From positions 1-32,568 of the forward strand of contig NZ_AKJW01000081.1 in the NCBI RefSeq assembly GCF_000282135.1: 32,568 nucleotides of DNA. Direction: 5' to 3'. Under the pieces are notes generated by a model, which was not told where the DNA came from, did not search any database, and saw nothing but the letters and a program-made list of their open reading frames with translations. This document shows, piece by piece, positions 17,439-24,992 of this stretch. The DNA is from Herbaspirillum sp. CF444 (lineage in GTDB: Bacteria > Pseudomonadota > Gammaproteobacteria > Burkholderiales > Burkholderiaceae_D). Both the position numbers and the translations under genes were made by a program. Numbering within the stretch: the stretch's first letter is position 1; each line of letters starts with the position of its first letter.

Positions 17439-17773
17439 TATTGGCCTCCATTCTTGACGCGCTCGCGAATACGCTCACGCACAGGTACAAAATCGTAAGT
17501 CGGGTAGCATTCCGTGCGGAACACGCCCCAGGCGGAACGTTCCAGCTCCACGTTCACCAGCGGCAGCAAGGCCGGCGGCAATTCCAGCGTGACGATCTGG
17601 CCCAGACCCATGGCCACGGTCCACGACACCACGCGCGTGCCTTCGACGGGAAAGCGATCCCACCAGCCGACCTTCTTCATGTGCGCCTGGATGTCTTCCA
17701 GATTCTTCGACTGATCGTGCCTGAGCAGCACGGTCAGCAGCATCAGCTCGAACTTGTTGTCGGTGTCGCTCAT
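17438..17773 (-). CDS. Unknown 111-residue protein, possible alpha/beta-barrel fold
   Basis: I do not recognise this protein. It starts FELMLLTVLLRHDQ, then an amphipathic helix (NLEDIQAHMKKVGWWDRF), a strand (RVVSWTVAMGLGQIVTLEL), a helix and RTECYPTYDFVPVRERIRERV. The strand-helix-strand pattern resembles dimeric alpha/beta-barrel proteins such as muconolactone isomerase or EthD, but this is a guess. Its ATG at 17773 follows GAGGG and is used instead of the overlapping GTG at 17776. It lies 11 bases after the FAD monooxygenase gene and is translationally coupled to the next small gene. The location suggests an auxiliary enzyme of the ring-processing steps. Confidence 0.78.
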   Translation of the reverse strand: MSDTDNKFELMLLTVLLRHDQSKNLEDIQAHMKKVGWWDRFPVEGTRVVSWTVAMGLGQIVTLELPPALLPLVNVELERSAWGVFRTECYPTYDFVPVRERIRERVKNGGQ

Positions 17774-17784
17774 CACTCGGACCC

Positions 17785-18942
17785 TCAGACCGTTTCCGCG
17801 TCAGTTTCCACTTCAAGCGGAACCGACCAGGCGTCGTAGCCGTACACCCAATCCGCATTGCCGCCTTCGCGCAGCCAGTTGTTGCCGCGCGAACCGATCT
17901 GGATCTTGCTGGTGCGTTCCAGGCGCAGTTCCTGATAGGTTTGCAGCGCCTCGGCTATGCCGTCGATGGTCGCCACTTTTTCCAGGCAACGCGCCAGCAC
18001 CACCGCATCTTCGATCGCCATGCCGGCGCCTTGCGCCATGAACGGCATCATCGGATGGCTGGCGTCGCCCAGCAGCGTCATGCGGCCCTTGGACCAGTGC
18101 GGCAGCGGATCGCGTTCATACAGCGCGGTCTTCAATACTTCGTCGCAGGCGTCCAGCAGCGCGGTGGCGTCGGGATGGAAACCGGCGTAGCTGTCGCGCA
18201 GTTCCTGCACGCTGCCCGGCGTGGTCCACGATTCGAGATGCCAGGTTTCTTGCGCGGTGGTGGCGAAGATGAAAATGTCTTTGCCGCAGTTGAGCGGGAA
18301 GGTGACGATCTGGCTTTCCGGATTCGGGCCCCACCATTTGGTGAAGGCTTGCAGGTTCGGCACCTGCGCCACGCTGTCGGCCGGGATCACGGCGCGGAAG
18401 GCGACCACGCCGGTGAAGCGCGGGCTTTCCTTGCCGAACATGGCGCTGCGCACGGCGGAGTGGATGCCGTCGCCGCCGATCAGCACGTCGACCTTGTCGG
18501 TAGTGCCGTCGGTGAAGTTCAGCGTGATGCCTTGTGCGCCTTCCGTGATGGTTTCCGCGCGCTTGGCGAACTGCACGCGTTCGGCCGGAAATACTTCGGC
18601 CAATGCCGCCAGCAGGTCGGCGCGATGGATGGTCAGTTGCGGCGCGCCGTATTTCTTCTCGGCGGTGTCGCCCATTTCCAGGCGCGAAGTTTCTTCGCCG
18701 CTGTCCCAGGTACGGCTGATGCGATGAGTCGGACGCGCGGCGGTGCGGCGCACTGCTTCACCGATGCCGAGGCCGTCCAATGCGCGCACGGCATTTGGGG
18801 TGAGATTGATGTCGGCGCCGACGCGCAGGAATTGCTTGGACTGTTCATACACCACCACGTCGTGGCCGGCGCGATGCAGCGCGATGGCGGCGGTCAGACC
18901 GCCGATGCCGGCACCGAGAATACCGATTTTGAAAGAAGACAT
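17785..18942 (-). CDS. FAD-dependent aromatic hydroxylase (NicC/salicylate hydroxylase type)
   Basis: A 385-residue group A flavoprotein monooxygenase. The FAD-binding GAGIGG is at 10-15, the DG motif LIGGDGIHS at 155-162 and the GD motif LLGDASHPMMPFMAQG at 290-305. The C-terminal stretch NNWLREGGNADWVYGYD and the region around KWWGPNPES strongly recall 6-hydroxynicotinate 3-monooxygenase NicC, although the NicC active-site His in its GIHIGPN segment is Asn46 here. It would hydroxylate, perhaps decarboxylatively, a hydroxylated aromatic or pyridine acid using NAD(P)H and O2. The start is set at the ATG 18942 where the FAD motif begins; an open frame continues upstream without meaning. It lies 17 bases after the VOC dioxygenase gene. 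Confidence 0.92.
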   Translation of the reverse strand: MSSFKIGILGAGIGGLTAAIALHRAGHDVVVYEQSKQFLRVGADINLTPNAVRALDGLGIGEAVRRTAARPTHRISRTWDSGEETSRLEMGDTAEKKYGAPQLTIHRADLLAALAEVFPAERVQFAKRAETITEGAQGITLNFTDGTTDKVDVLIGGDGIHSAVRSAMFGKESPRFTGVVAFRAVIPADSVAQVPNLQAFTKWWGPNPESQIVTFPLNCGKDIFIFATTAQETWHLESWTTPGSVQELRDSYAGFHPDATALLDACDEVLKTALYERDPLPHWSKGRMTLLGDASHPMMPFMAQGAGMAIEDAVVLARCLEKVATIDGIAEALQTYQELRLERTSKIQIGSRGNNWLREGGNADWVYGYDAWSVPLEVETDAETV

Positions 18943-18959
18943 TATTGTGTTCGCTCCGC

Positions 18960-19931
18960 TTACTTGTGTGTCGGCTGACGGTCGGTCAGGAATTTTCCTG
19001 TCGGCCCCTGTGCATTCTTTTGACGACGCGTGTTGCCGTCGATGCCGCCGTCGATCGCCCATTCGGCGAACACGGTGGGACCCGGTTCGAAATCGCGCGG
19101 CTCCCAGCCGGCGTCGAGCTGGTCTTCGTCGGCGTAGTACTCGATCAAGCCGCCGGCGGGGTTCTTGAAGTACCAGAAATACGCCGACGAGATCGGATGA
19201 CGCCCCGGGCCCAGTTGCGTGTCCCAGCCCTTGCGCGACATGTGCATGCCGCCGCCGAACACTTCGTGAATATCGCGCACGGTGAAGGCGACGTGGTTCA
19301 GGCCCGCACGCGCTTCCGGCGGCTGCAGCAGGAAGATGTCGTGGTGGCCGCCGACGTCGGCGCAACGCAGGAAAGCGCCGCGCTCCGGATAACGGTCGGA
19401 CGGCACGAAGCCGAAGTTCTCGCAGTAGAATTTTTCGCAGGCCTTGACGTCCTTGACGAAGAACACGACGTGGCCGACTTCGATCGGCGAGGCGTGGTCG
19501 TACACCGGGCTGCGCTGGTTGATGCGGTTCTTTTCATTCCAGGTGTTCATGGTGGCGCATTCGACCTTGACGTCGCGCTTTTGCGAAACCTGGAAGCGCA
19601 CGGCCAGGCCGTTCGGATCGGTACAGCCGACGCGCTTGCCGTCGTTGATGTAATCGGGCAGATCCTTGATGCGTTCTGCAAATTTCGGCAGAACCTCTGC
19701 CGACGATACGCCCCACACCACTTCACGCAGCGTCGGGCCGGCTTCGATAGCCGGCGGCAATGACGGATCGGCGCTGCTGCGCACGATCACGCGGCAGCCG
19801 TTTTGCGATTCGAACACCAAAGCCTCGGCGCTCTCCTGCGCCAGCGTCATGCCCCAGTCGAGGAAGAACTGGCGGCAAGTCGGCAAGTCGTCCGCGCCGT
19901 AAGTGATTTCGTCGATTCCTAGTACATCCAT
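18960..19931 (-). CDS. Two-domain VOC protein, probable type I extradiol ring-cleavage dioxygenase
   Basis: A 323-residue protein of two VOC modules. The C-terminal module carries the metal triad expected of a type I extradiol dioxygenase: H154 (EVGHVVFFV), H213 (LNHVAFTVRD) and E264 (GLIEYYAD). A GPGRHPISSAYFWYF stretch holds the conserved second-sphere His245. The N-terminal module lacks these ligands, as usual. It probably opens the ring of the diol, aminophenol or dihydroxypyridine made by the hydroxylases. The C-terminal 40 residues are a basic, Gln-rich tail. AGGAG precedes the ATG. It is separated from the upstream aldehyde dehydrogenase gene by 157 bases holding a REP doublet. Confidence 0.88.
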   Translation of the reverse strand: MDVLGIDEITYGADDLPTCRQFFLDWGMTLAQESAEALVFESQNGCRVIVRSSADPSLPPAIEAGPTLREVVWGVSSAEVLPKFAERIKDLPDYINDGKRVGCTDPNGLAVRFQVSQKRDVKVECATMNTWNEKNRINQRSPVYDHASPIEVGHVVFFVKDVKACEKFYCENFGFVPSDRYPERGAFLRCADVGGHHDIFLLQPPEARAGLNHVAFTVRDIHEVFGGGMHMSRKGWDTQLGPGRHPISSAYFWYFKNPAGGLIEYYADEDQLDAGWEPRDFEPGPTVFAEWAIDGGIDGNTRRQKNAQGPTGKFLTDRQPTHK

Positions 19932-19976
19932 TTATTTCTCCTGACTTCCTGTTTGCGCTCGCCGTCCGGTGCTTTA

Positions 19977-20076
19977 CGACACTGGGTCCCAGCGTTCGCT
20001 GGGACGACGGCTTGTTGCGCCAACATCATTCCTGATTTCACTGTCGTCCTGACGAACGTCAGGACCCAGCGTCGTT
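19977..20076. repeat. REP-like inverted doublet (BIME type)
   Basis: There are two units in opposite orientation. Unit 1 has stem GTCCCAGCG at 19986-19994 pairing with 19997-20005. Unit 2 has GTCCTGACG at 20046-20054 pairing with 20057-20065. Read in the same sense, both have CTGGGTCC, a variable 5-base half-stem, TT, the complementary half-stem, then GGACGAC. The stems differ by compensatory changes. It lies in the only large gap of the lower operon, between the aldehyde dehydrogenase and VOC genes. Confidence 0.85.
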
Positions 20077-20088
20077 AATGCATTCGCC

Positions 20089-21573
20089 TCAACCCGCCCA
20101 CGGCAACGGGTTCTCGTTCAGCCCCCAATACATGCTCTTCTGCTCCATGTATTGCAGGATGCCGAGGCGGCCCTTTTCGCGTCCGAGGCCGCTGTCGCGC
20201 CAGCCGCCGAACGGCGTCGAAATCGAAAACTGTTTATACGTATTGATCCACACGTTGCCGGCCTGTACCGCACGGCCGAAACGCCAGGCCTTCTTGTAGT
20301 CGCGTGTCCAGATGCCGGCCGCCAGCGCATACACGCTGTCGTTGGCTTGCGCGATCAGGTCTTCTTCGTCGTCGAACGGCATTGCCACCAGCACCGGTCC
20401 GAAAATTTCTTCCTGGCAGATGCGCTGATCGTTGGTGACGCCTTCGATGATGGTCGGCGAGTAGTAGTAACCGCGTGCAAACTGATCGCCTGCAAGACGC
20501 GTACCGCCGGTGCGGATGCGGCCGCCGTCGGCGACGCCGATGGAGACGTAGGATTCGATGCCTTCGCGATGGCGTGCGGTGATCAGCGGGCCCATTTGCG
20601 TGCGCTCGTCGGCAGGATCGCCGACGCGCAATGCCGCCGCGCCTGCCGCCAGGCGTTCCATGAAACTGTCGTAGATGCCGCGCGCCACGAACAGGCGCGA
20701 GCCGGCGATACAGGACTCGCCCGAGCTGCTGAAAATACCGTACAGCACGCCGGCCACGGCGTGGTCGAGGTCGGCGTCTTCGAACACCATGGTCGGCGAC
20801 TTGCCGCCCAATTCCAGTGAGACCGGCATCATCTTGTCGGCGGCGATGTGGGCGATGTGCTTGCCGGTGGTGGTGCCGCCGGTGAAGGACACGCGCTTGA
20901 CCAGCGGATGCAGCGTGATGGCGTCGCCGATCACCGAGCCCTTGCCGGGCAAGACGCTGATGAGGCCTTTCGGCACGCCGGCTTCTTCGCAGATTTTCGC
21001 CAATTCCAGCGCCATCAATGGCGTGACTTCGGCAGGCTTGACCACCACGGCGTTGCCGGCGGCCAGCGCCGGCGCCATCTTTTGCGCTTCGCTGGCGATC
21101 GGCGAATTCCACGGCGTGATCGCAGCGACCACGCCCATGGGTTCGTAGACGCTCATGGTCAGGTTGTCGCCGCGCATCGGCGTGATGGTTTCTTCCAGCG
21201 TTTCGCAAGCGGCGGCAAAGAATTGAAACGTTGCAGCGGCGCTGCCGACCAGATTGCGGGTCTCGGTAATCGGCTTGCCGTTGTCGAGACGCTGACGTTG
21301 CGCCAATGCTTCGCCGCGTTCGCGGATCAGTTGCGCGACGCGATACAGGACGATGGCGCGTTCATGCGGCTTCTTCTGCGCCCAGCCGCTGGTGCGGAAA
21401 GCTTTGTCGGCGCCGACGATGGCTTCTTCGACGTCGGCCACGCTGGCGGCGTTCAGATAAGCGACGGCTTCGCCGGTGGCCGGGTACAGCGTGGCGTAGC
21501 GGTCGCCGCCGCCGAGGCGCCATTCGCCAGCGACGCAGATGGGCAGCGTTTCGTTGAGATTCAGTTCGGTCAT
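20089..21573 (-). CDS. NAD(P)-dependent aldehyde dehydrogenase
   Basis: A 494-residue ALDH-superfamily enzyme with all catalytic residues: N156 (TPWNSP), K179 (VVKPAE), E254 (LELGGKSP) and C288 (SSGESCIAG). The coenzyme loop FTGGTTTGK is at 230-238. It oxidises an aldehyde or semialdehyde to the acid. In this operon the natural donor is the aldehyde made by the adjacent ThDP enzyme or a semialdehyde from ring cleavage. Relatives include betaine-aldehyde and 2-hydroxymuconic-semialdehyde dehydrogenases. The start at 21573 lies 19 bases after the aspartate dehydrogenase gene; its ribosome site is weak, so translation may depend on the upstream gene. Confidence 0.95.
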   Translation of the reverse strand: MTELNLNETLPICVAGEWRLGGGDRYATLYPATGEAVAYLNAASVADVEEAIVGADKAFRTSGWAQKKPHERAIVLYRVAQLIRERGEALAQRQRLDNGKPITETRNLVGSAAATFQFFAAACETLEETITPMRGDNLTMSVYEPMGVVAAITPWNSPIASEAQKMAPALAAGNAVVVKPAEVTPLMALELAKICEEAGVPKGLISVLPGKGSVIGDAITLHPLVKRVSFTGGTTTGKHIAHIAADKMMPVSLELGGKSPTMVFEDADLDHAVAGVLYGIFSSSGESCIAGSRLFVARGIYDSFMERLAAGAAALRVGDPADERTQMGPLITARHREGIESYVSIGVADGGRIRTGGTRLAGDQFARGYYYSPTIIEGVTNDQRICQEEIFGPVLVAMPFDDEEDLIAQANDSVYALAAGIWTRDYKKAWRFGRAVQAGNVWINTYKQFSISTPFGGWRDSGLGREKGRLGILQYMEQKSMYWGLNENPLPWAG

Positions 21574-21592
21574 GATTGGTTGTTCACGTCAC

Positions 21593-22393
21593 TTAAATGG
21601 ACAGCGCATGCGCACGATTGCCAAGCGCACGCACCACGCTGAATACGGTCAGCGCCGAGGTTTTCGGATTGGCCGCCAGCGGCTTGCCGCGCATGGTCAG
21701 TTCGAAGCCGCCGAACTCGCCCTTGGCTTCGACGTGATGCACGTTCTCGGTCACGCCCGGATCGGCGTACAGGCGCACCTGCGTGTGATCGAGGCCGAGA
21801 CCGGCCAGCGACAGCGTCGCGGCAACGTTGGCGTTCTTCGGATACAGGCGCGCCGCTTCACGTGCGGTGCCTTCGAAGATCACCGTCGCCACAGTCAGAT
21901 TGGCAAGGTCGAACGGACCGTCGGCCGGCGTGTCTTTCCACGCGTTGGGCGGCTTGCGGCCGGTGTAGACCACCGACTCCAGACCGCCGACGCGCGCCGC
22001 CGACAAGGCATCGATGGCGCCGATCGCGCCCGACAGCAATTGCACCTGGGTCTTGCCTTCGCGTGCCGCGGCTTCCAGCTTTTCGACCAGGCCTGGCTCC
22101 GACAGCGCGCCGATGGACACCACCATGCAGGGAATGCCGCGCAGCAGCGCCGGGATGATGTGCTCTTCGATCGCCTGATGACCGGCGCATTCGATCAGCA
22201 GATCGGGACGGTCCTCGCCGAGACGAGTCTCGACGCGCGCCTTGGGGGCCAGCGACGACACCACGGTGCGGGCGTTCGCCATGTTGGCTTCCGGGACGAT
22301 GACGACATCGAAGGCGACTTCCGGATCGCTTTTCAGCAGCTCCATCACGCCGACGCCGATGGCGCCGCAACCGATCATCGAAACATGCAGCAT
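21593..22393 (-). CDS. nadX: L-aspartate dehydrogenase
   Basis: A 266-residue NAD(P)-dependent enzyme for oxidative deamination of L-aspartate to oxaloacetate via iminoaspartate, or the reverse. The Rossmann motif MIGCGAIGVGV (G8-x-G10-x2-G13) opens the protein. Segments LLIECAGHQAIEEHI, LLSGAIGAIDAL, YPKNANVAATLSLAGLGLD and ENVHHVEAKG follow the Cupriavidus necator AspDH sequence closely as I remember it. The length is typical. AAGGAG lies 7 bases before the ATG. In some bacteria it feeds NAD synthesis; here it sits between an ALDH and a ThDP decarboxylase in a catabolic operon, so a role in handling nitrogen from the substrate is more likely. Confidence 0.9.
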   Translation of the reverse strand: MLHVSMIGCGAIGVGVMELLKSDPEVAFDVVIVPEANMANARTVVSSLAPKARVETRLGEDRPDLLIECAGHQAIEEHIIPALLRGIPCMVVSIGALSEPGLVEKLEAAAREGKTQVQLLSGAIGAIDALSAARVGGLESVVYTGRKPPNAWKDTPADGPFDLANLTVATVIFEGTAREAARLYPKNANVAATLSLAGLGLDHTQVRLYADPGVTENVHHVEAKGEFGGFELTMRGKPLAANPKTSALTVFSVVRALGNRAHALSI

Positions 22394-22412
22394 GGGTTTC
22401 TCCTTAATCTCT

Positions 22413-24179
22413 TCAGACGGCTGCGGCTGCGGTTGTAGCTGCGGCAGTTTTGCTCGTGGCGATGGAAGCGGCTGCGGCTTCCGCTGCCGCTTTTTCCGTC
22501 ACCGGCGGACCGGCAAACGCCGTCTTGAAGCTGCCGATGGTCAGCATGTCGATTTCGAGCAGGAAAGGACCGGGCGCGGACAATGCGGTCTTCAATGCGC
22601 CTTCAACCTCGGCCAGGTTGCTCACGCGGGTGTGGCGCAGGCTCAGTGCCTGCGACAGTTGCGCGTAGTCCGGCGTGTGCAGGTCGACGTAGTGGCGGCG
22701 GCCGCCGTATTGCACGTCTTGGATGTTCTTGATGACGCCGTAGCCCTTGTCGTTCATCAGCACGATGACCATGTCGGCCTTCTCTTGCACGGCCGTCGCG
22801 AGTTCGCCCAGATTCAGGATGAAGCCGCCGTCGCCGGCCAGCGTGAAGGTTTTCTTGCCGGAGGCGGTCACCGCTGCGCCGATGGCGGCGCCGATGCCCA
22901 TCGCCAGGCCCTGGCCGATGCCGCCGCCGAGCGCATGCACGCCGGCCAGCGGATCGAAGATGCGCAGGTAACGATTGCCCCAGGTGCTGTTCGACACGGT
23001 GACGTCGCGCACCCAGTTGAACTTGCGGCCGGCGGCTTTTTGTACTTGCTCGACCAGCGCGCTGTAAGGACCGAGACCGTCGACCAAGCCGGCGACGGCG
23101 GCATCGCGCGCCTTTTGCAGGTCACCGATAAAGGCCGGGTCGACTTTCATCGCATTCTTCTGCTTCGCGAGACGATCGGCCAGGCCTTCCAGCGCCAGCG
23201 CAGCATCGCCGCAGACGAAGTAGTCGCTGTTGTAGCAGCGGCCTTCCGCCGACGGATCGGCGTCGATGCGGTACAGCGGACGCGGCAGTTTCAGTTCGTA
23301 CTTCAGGGTTTCGTTGCCGCGCAGGCGCGAGCCGATCACGACGACGGCGTCACAGGTCTGGTAGAAATTTTCGACCGGCTTGTGCAGATTGAACGAACCG
23401 AGCGAGCGTGGATCGTCTTCCGCCACGATGCCGCGCCCTTGCGTGCTGGTGACCACGCCGAAGCCGAGGTCGAGCAGGCGCCGCACTTGCTTGCCGGCCT
23501 GGCGCGCACCGCCGCCCAGCCACAGCAGCGGACGCCTGGCTTTCAGCAGACGCCCGGCCAGTTCGTCGAGCGCGTGTTCGGAGGGCGCCTGCACGGCGAT
23601 CGGCAACGGGCGCAGATCGGACGGCATCGGGATCAGCGCCGCCTGGATGTCGATGGGAATCTCGACGCTGACCGGACCCATCGGCGGGGTCAGCGCGGTT
23701 TGCACGGCCAGCTTGATGGTGCTGACGGCGGTGTCGGTGCTGCGGATGCGGAAGGCGGCCTTGGAGATCGCCTTCAACATCGACAATTGATCCGGCGCTT
23801 CGTGGATATACGCGAGGCTTTGATCGAGGTAAGGCGTTTCGATCTGGCCGGTCAGGTGCAGCAGCGGCGTGCCGGCGGTCAGTGCTTCGACCATGGCGCC
23901 GGCGGCGTTGCCGGCAGCGGTACCGGTGGAAGTCAGGCAGACGCCCAGACCGCCGGTGGTGCGTGCATACGAGTCAGCCATGTTGGCGCCGCCGGCTTCG
24001 CCGCGCGCCGGGATGAAACGGATCTTGCCGCGCTCGCCGAAGGCGTCGAGGATGGGCATGTTGTGGATCGAGATCACACCGAATGCCGCCTTGACGTCGC
24101 ATTGTTCGAGGAAGGCGGCGATGGCGCAGCCGACGGTGACTTGTTCTACTTGTTCTGTTGGTTGGGTTTGCTTAAGCAT
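22413..24179 (-). CDS. ThDP-dependent enzyme of the acetolactate synthase/benzoylformate decarboxylase family
   Basis: A 588-residue enzyme with the three domains of the pyruvate-decarboxylase family. The catalytic Glu is E61 (ARGEAGGANMADSYAR). A central domain lies at about 200-345. The ThDP/Mg2+ motif starts at GDGG 449-452 and ends at N476-D-K-GYG. It probably decarboxylates a 2-oxo acid to an aldehyde, or ligates it, supplying the nearby aldehyde dehydrogenase. The start at 24179 is chosen because AGGAGG lies upstream of it; the ATG at 24203 has none. It overlaps the end of the SDR gene by 8 bases. Residues about 559-588 are an Ala/Thr-rich low-complexity tail not expected for the family. 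Confidence 0.9.
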   Translation of the reverse strand: MLKQTQPTEQVEQVTVGCAIAAFLEQCDVKAAFGVISIHNMPILDAFGERGKIRFIPARGEAGGANMADSYARTTGGLGVCLTSTGTAAGNAAGAMVEALTAGTPLLHLTGQIETPYLDQSLAYIHEAPDQLSMLKAISKAAFRIRSTDTAVSTIKLAVQTALTPPMGPVSVEIPIDIQAALIPMPSDLRPLPIAVQAPSEHALDELAGRLLKARRPLLWLGGGARQAGKQVRRLLDLGFGVVTSTQGRGIVAEDDPRSLGSFNLHKPVENFYQTCDAVVVIGSRLRGNETLKYELKLPRPLYRIDADPSAEGRCYNSDYFVCGDAALALEGLADRLAKQKNAMKVDPAFIGDLQKARDAAVAGLVDGLGPYSALVEQVQKAAGRKFNWVRDVTVSNSTWGNRYLRIFDPLAGVHALGGGIGQGLAMGIGAAIGAAVTASGKKTFTLAGDGGFILNLGELATAVQEKADMVIVLMNDKGYGVIKNIQDVQYGGRRHYVDLHTPDYAQLSQALSLRHTRVSNLAEVEGALKTALSAPGPFLLEIDMLTIGSFKTAFAGPPVTEKAAAEAAAASIATSKTAAATTAAAAV

Positions 24180-24987
24180 GGCGGGAAAGTCCTCCTGAAA
24201 CATCGATGTGGCTGCCTGTTGTGTACGAAGAAAGCGGCGTCGCGAGAAAAACGATCGCGCGGGCGGCTTCCTGTGGACGACCTAGACGGCCGAGTTGAAT
24301 ATTCTTTTTTTGCGCCAGCGCCTGCGTCCATTGTTCCCAGGACAGGTCGAGGTCGGCGCCGGTGCGCGCTTCGTAACGGCGACGCCATTGGCCGGATTCC
24401 ACCAGGCCGATGAGAATGCCGTTGACGCGAATCTTTTGCGTGGCGAATTCCGTCGCCAGCGAGCGCACCAGGTTATGGATGCCGGCGCGCGCGGCGGAAG
24501 TCGCCACCATGTGCGGCTCCGGCTGGATCGCCAGCAGCGAGTTGACGCAGACCACGGCGGCTCCGCCATGGGCGGCGCTCATGCGCTGCAACTGCGGCTG
24601 AAAGGCGCGGGTCGGATAGATCACAGAGAAAAATTTCAGGCGCAGCTCTTCGGTCCAGGCCGCATCTTCGGTATCGGCAAAGGTCGACACGCGGCCCTGG
24701 CCGGCGTTGTTGACCAGCATCGAGACCGCGCCGAGCTTCTCTTCCACGGCGGCGGCGAAGGCTTGCACCTGCTCTTGCGACAGCACGTCGCAGACCGACG
24801 AAAACAATTTCGCTTGCGGAAAGCGCGCGCGCAGTTGCGCTTCCACCTGTTGCAGACGTTCCTGGTTGCGGCCGCAGAAAGCGACCGCCGCGCCGGCTTC
24901 GAGCAGCAGCTCGACAGTCGCCAGGCCGATGCCCGAAGAGCCGCCGGTGACGACGGCGACTTTGCCTTCGAGTTGAATCATGCTCAT
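24172..24987 (-). CDS. Atypical short-chain dehydrogenase/reductase lacking the Tyr/Lys pair
   Basis: A 271-residue Rossmann protein. The cofactor motif TGGSSGIG is at 14-21 and NNAG at 93-96. Ser150 is in place, but the Y-x3-K catalytic pair is replaced by Thr163 and Arg167 (MVATSAARAGI, aligned on the following RSLA). Classical dehydrogenase activity is therefore doubtful, and it may be a specialised or non-redox member. The start at the ATG 24987 follows GGGAG; this places it 5 bases after the IclR gene stop. Its end overlaps the start of the ThDP enzyme gene (ATG within ATGCTTAA), so the two are translationally coupled. Confidence 0.88.
   Translation of the reverse strand: MSMIQLEGKVAVVTGGSSGIGLATVELLLEAGAAVAFCGRNQERLQQVEAQLRARFPQAKLFSSVCDVLSQEQVQAFAAAVEEKLGAVSMLVNNAGQGRVSTFADTEDAAWTEELRLKFFSVIYPTRAFQPQLQRMSAAHGGAAVVCVNSLLAIQPEPHMVATSAARAGIHNLVRSLATEFATQKIRVNGILIGLVESGQWRRRYEARTGADLDLSWEQWTQALAQKKNIQLGRLGRPQEAARAIVFLATPLSSYTTGSHIDVSGGLSRHA
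24191..24196 (-). promoter_or_regulatory. Shine-Dalgarno fixing the ThDP enzyme start
   Basis: AGGAGG on the minus strand, 11 bases before the ATG at 24179 and inside the end of the SDR gene. It favours this start over the ATG at 24203. Confidence 0.65.
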
Positions 24988-24992
24988 TGTTG

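Noticed and set aside
18943..19365. N-terminal extension of the FAD hydroxylase frame
   Set aside because: The frame stays open upstream by chance inside the VOC gene. The FAD motif begins just after the ATG at 18942, so the longer protein is not real.
22242..24413. 723-codon plus-strand frame opposite the ThDP enzyme
   Set aside because: It is a shadow of the ThDP enzyme gene, whose catalytic motifs are unambiguous on the minus strand.
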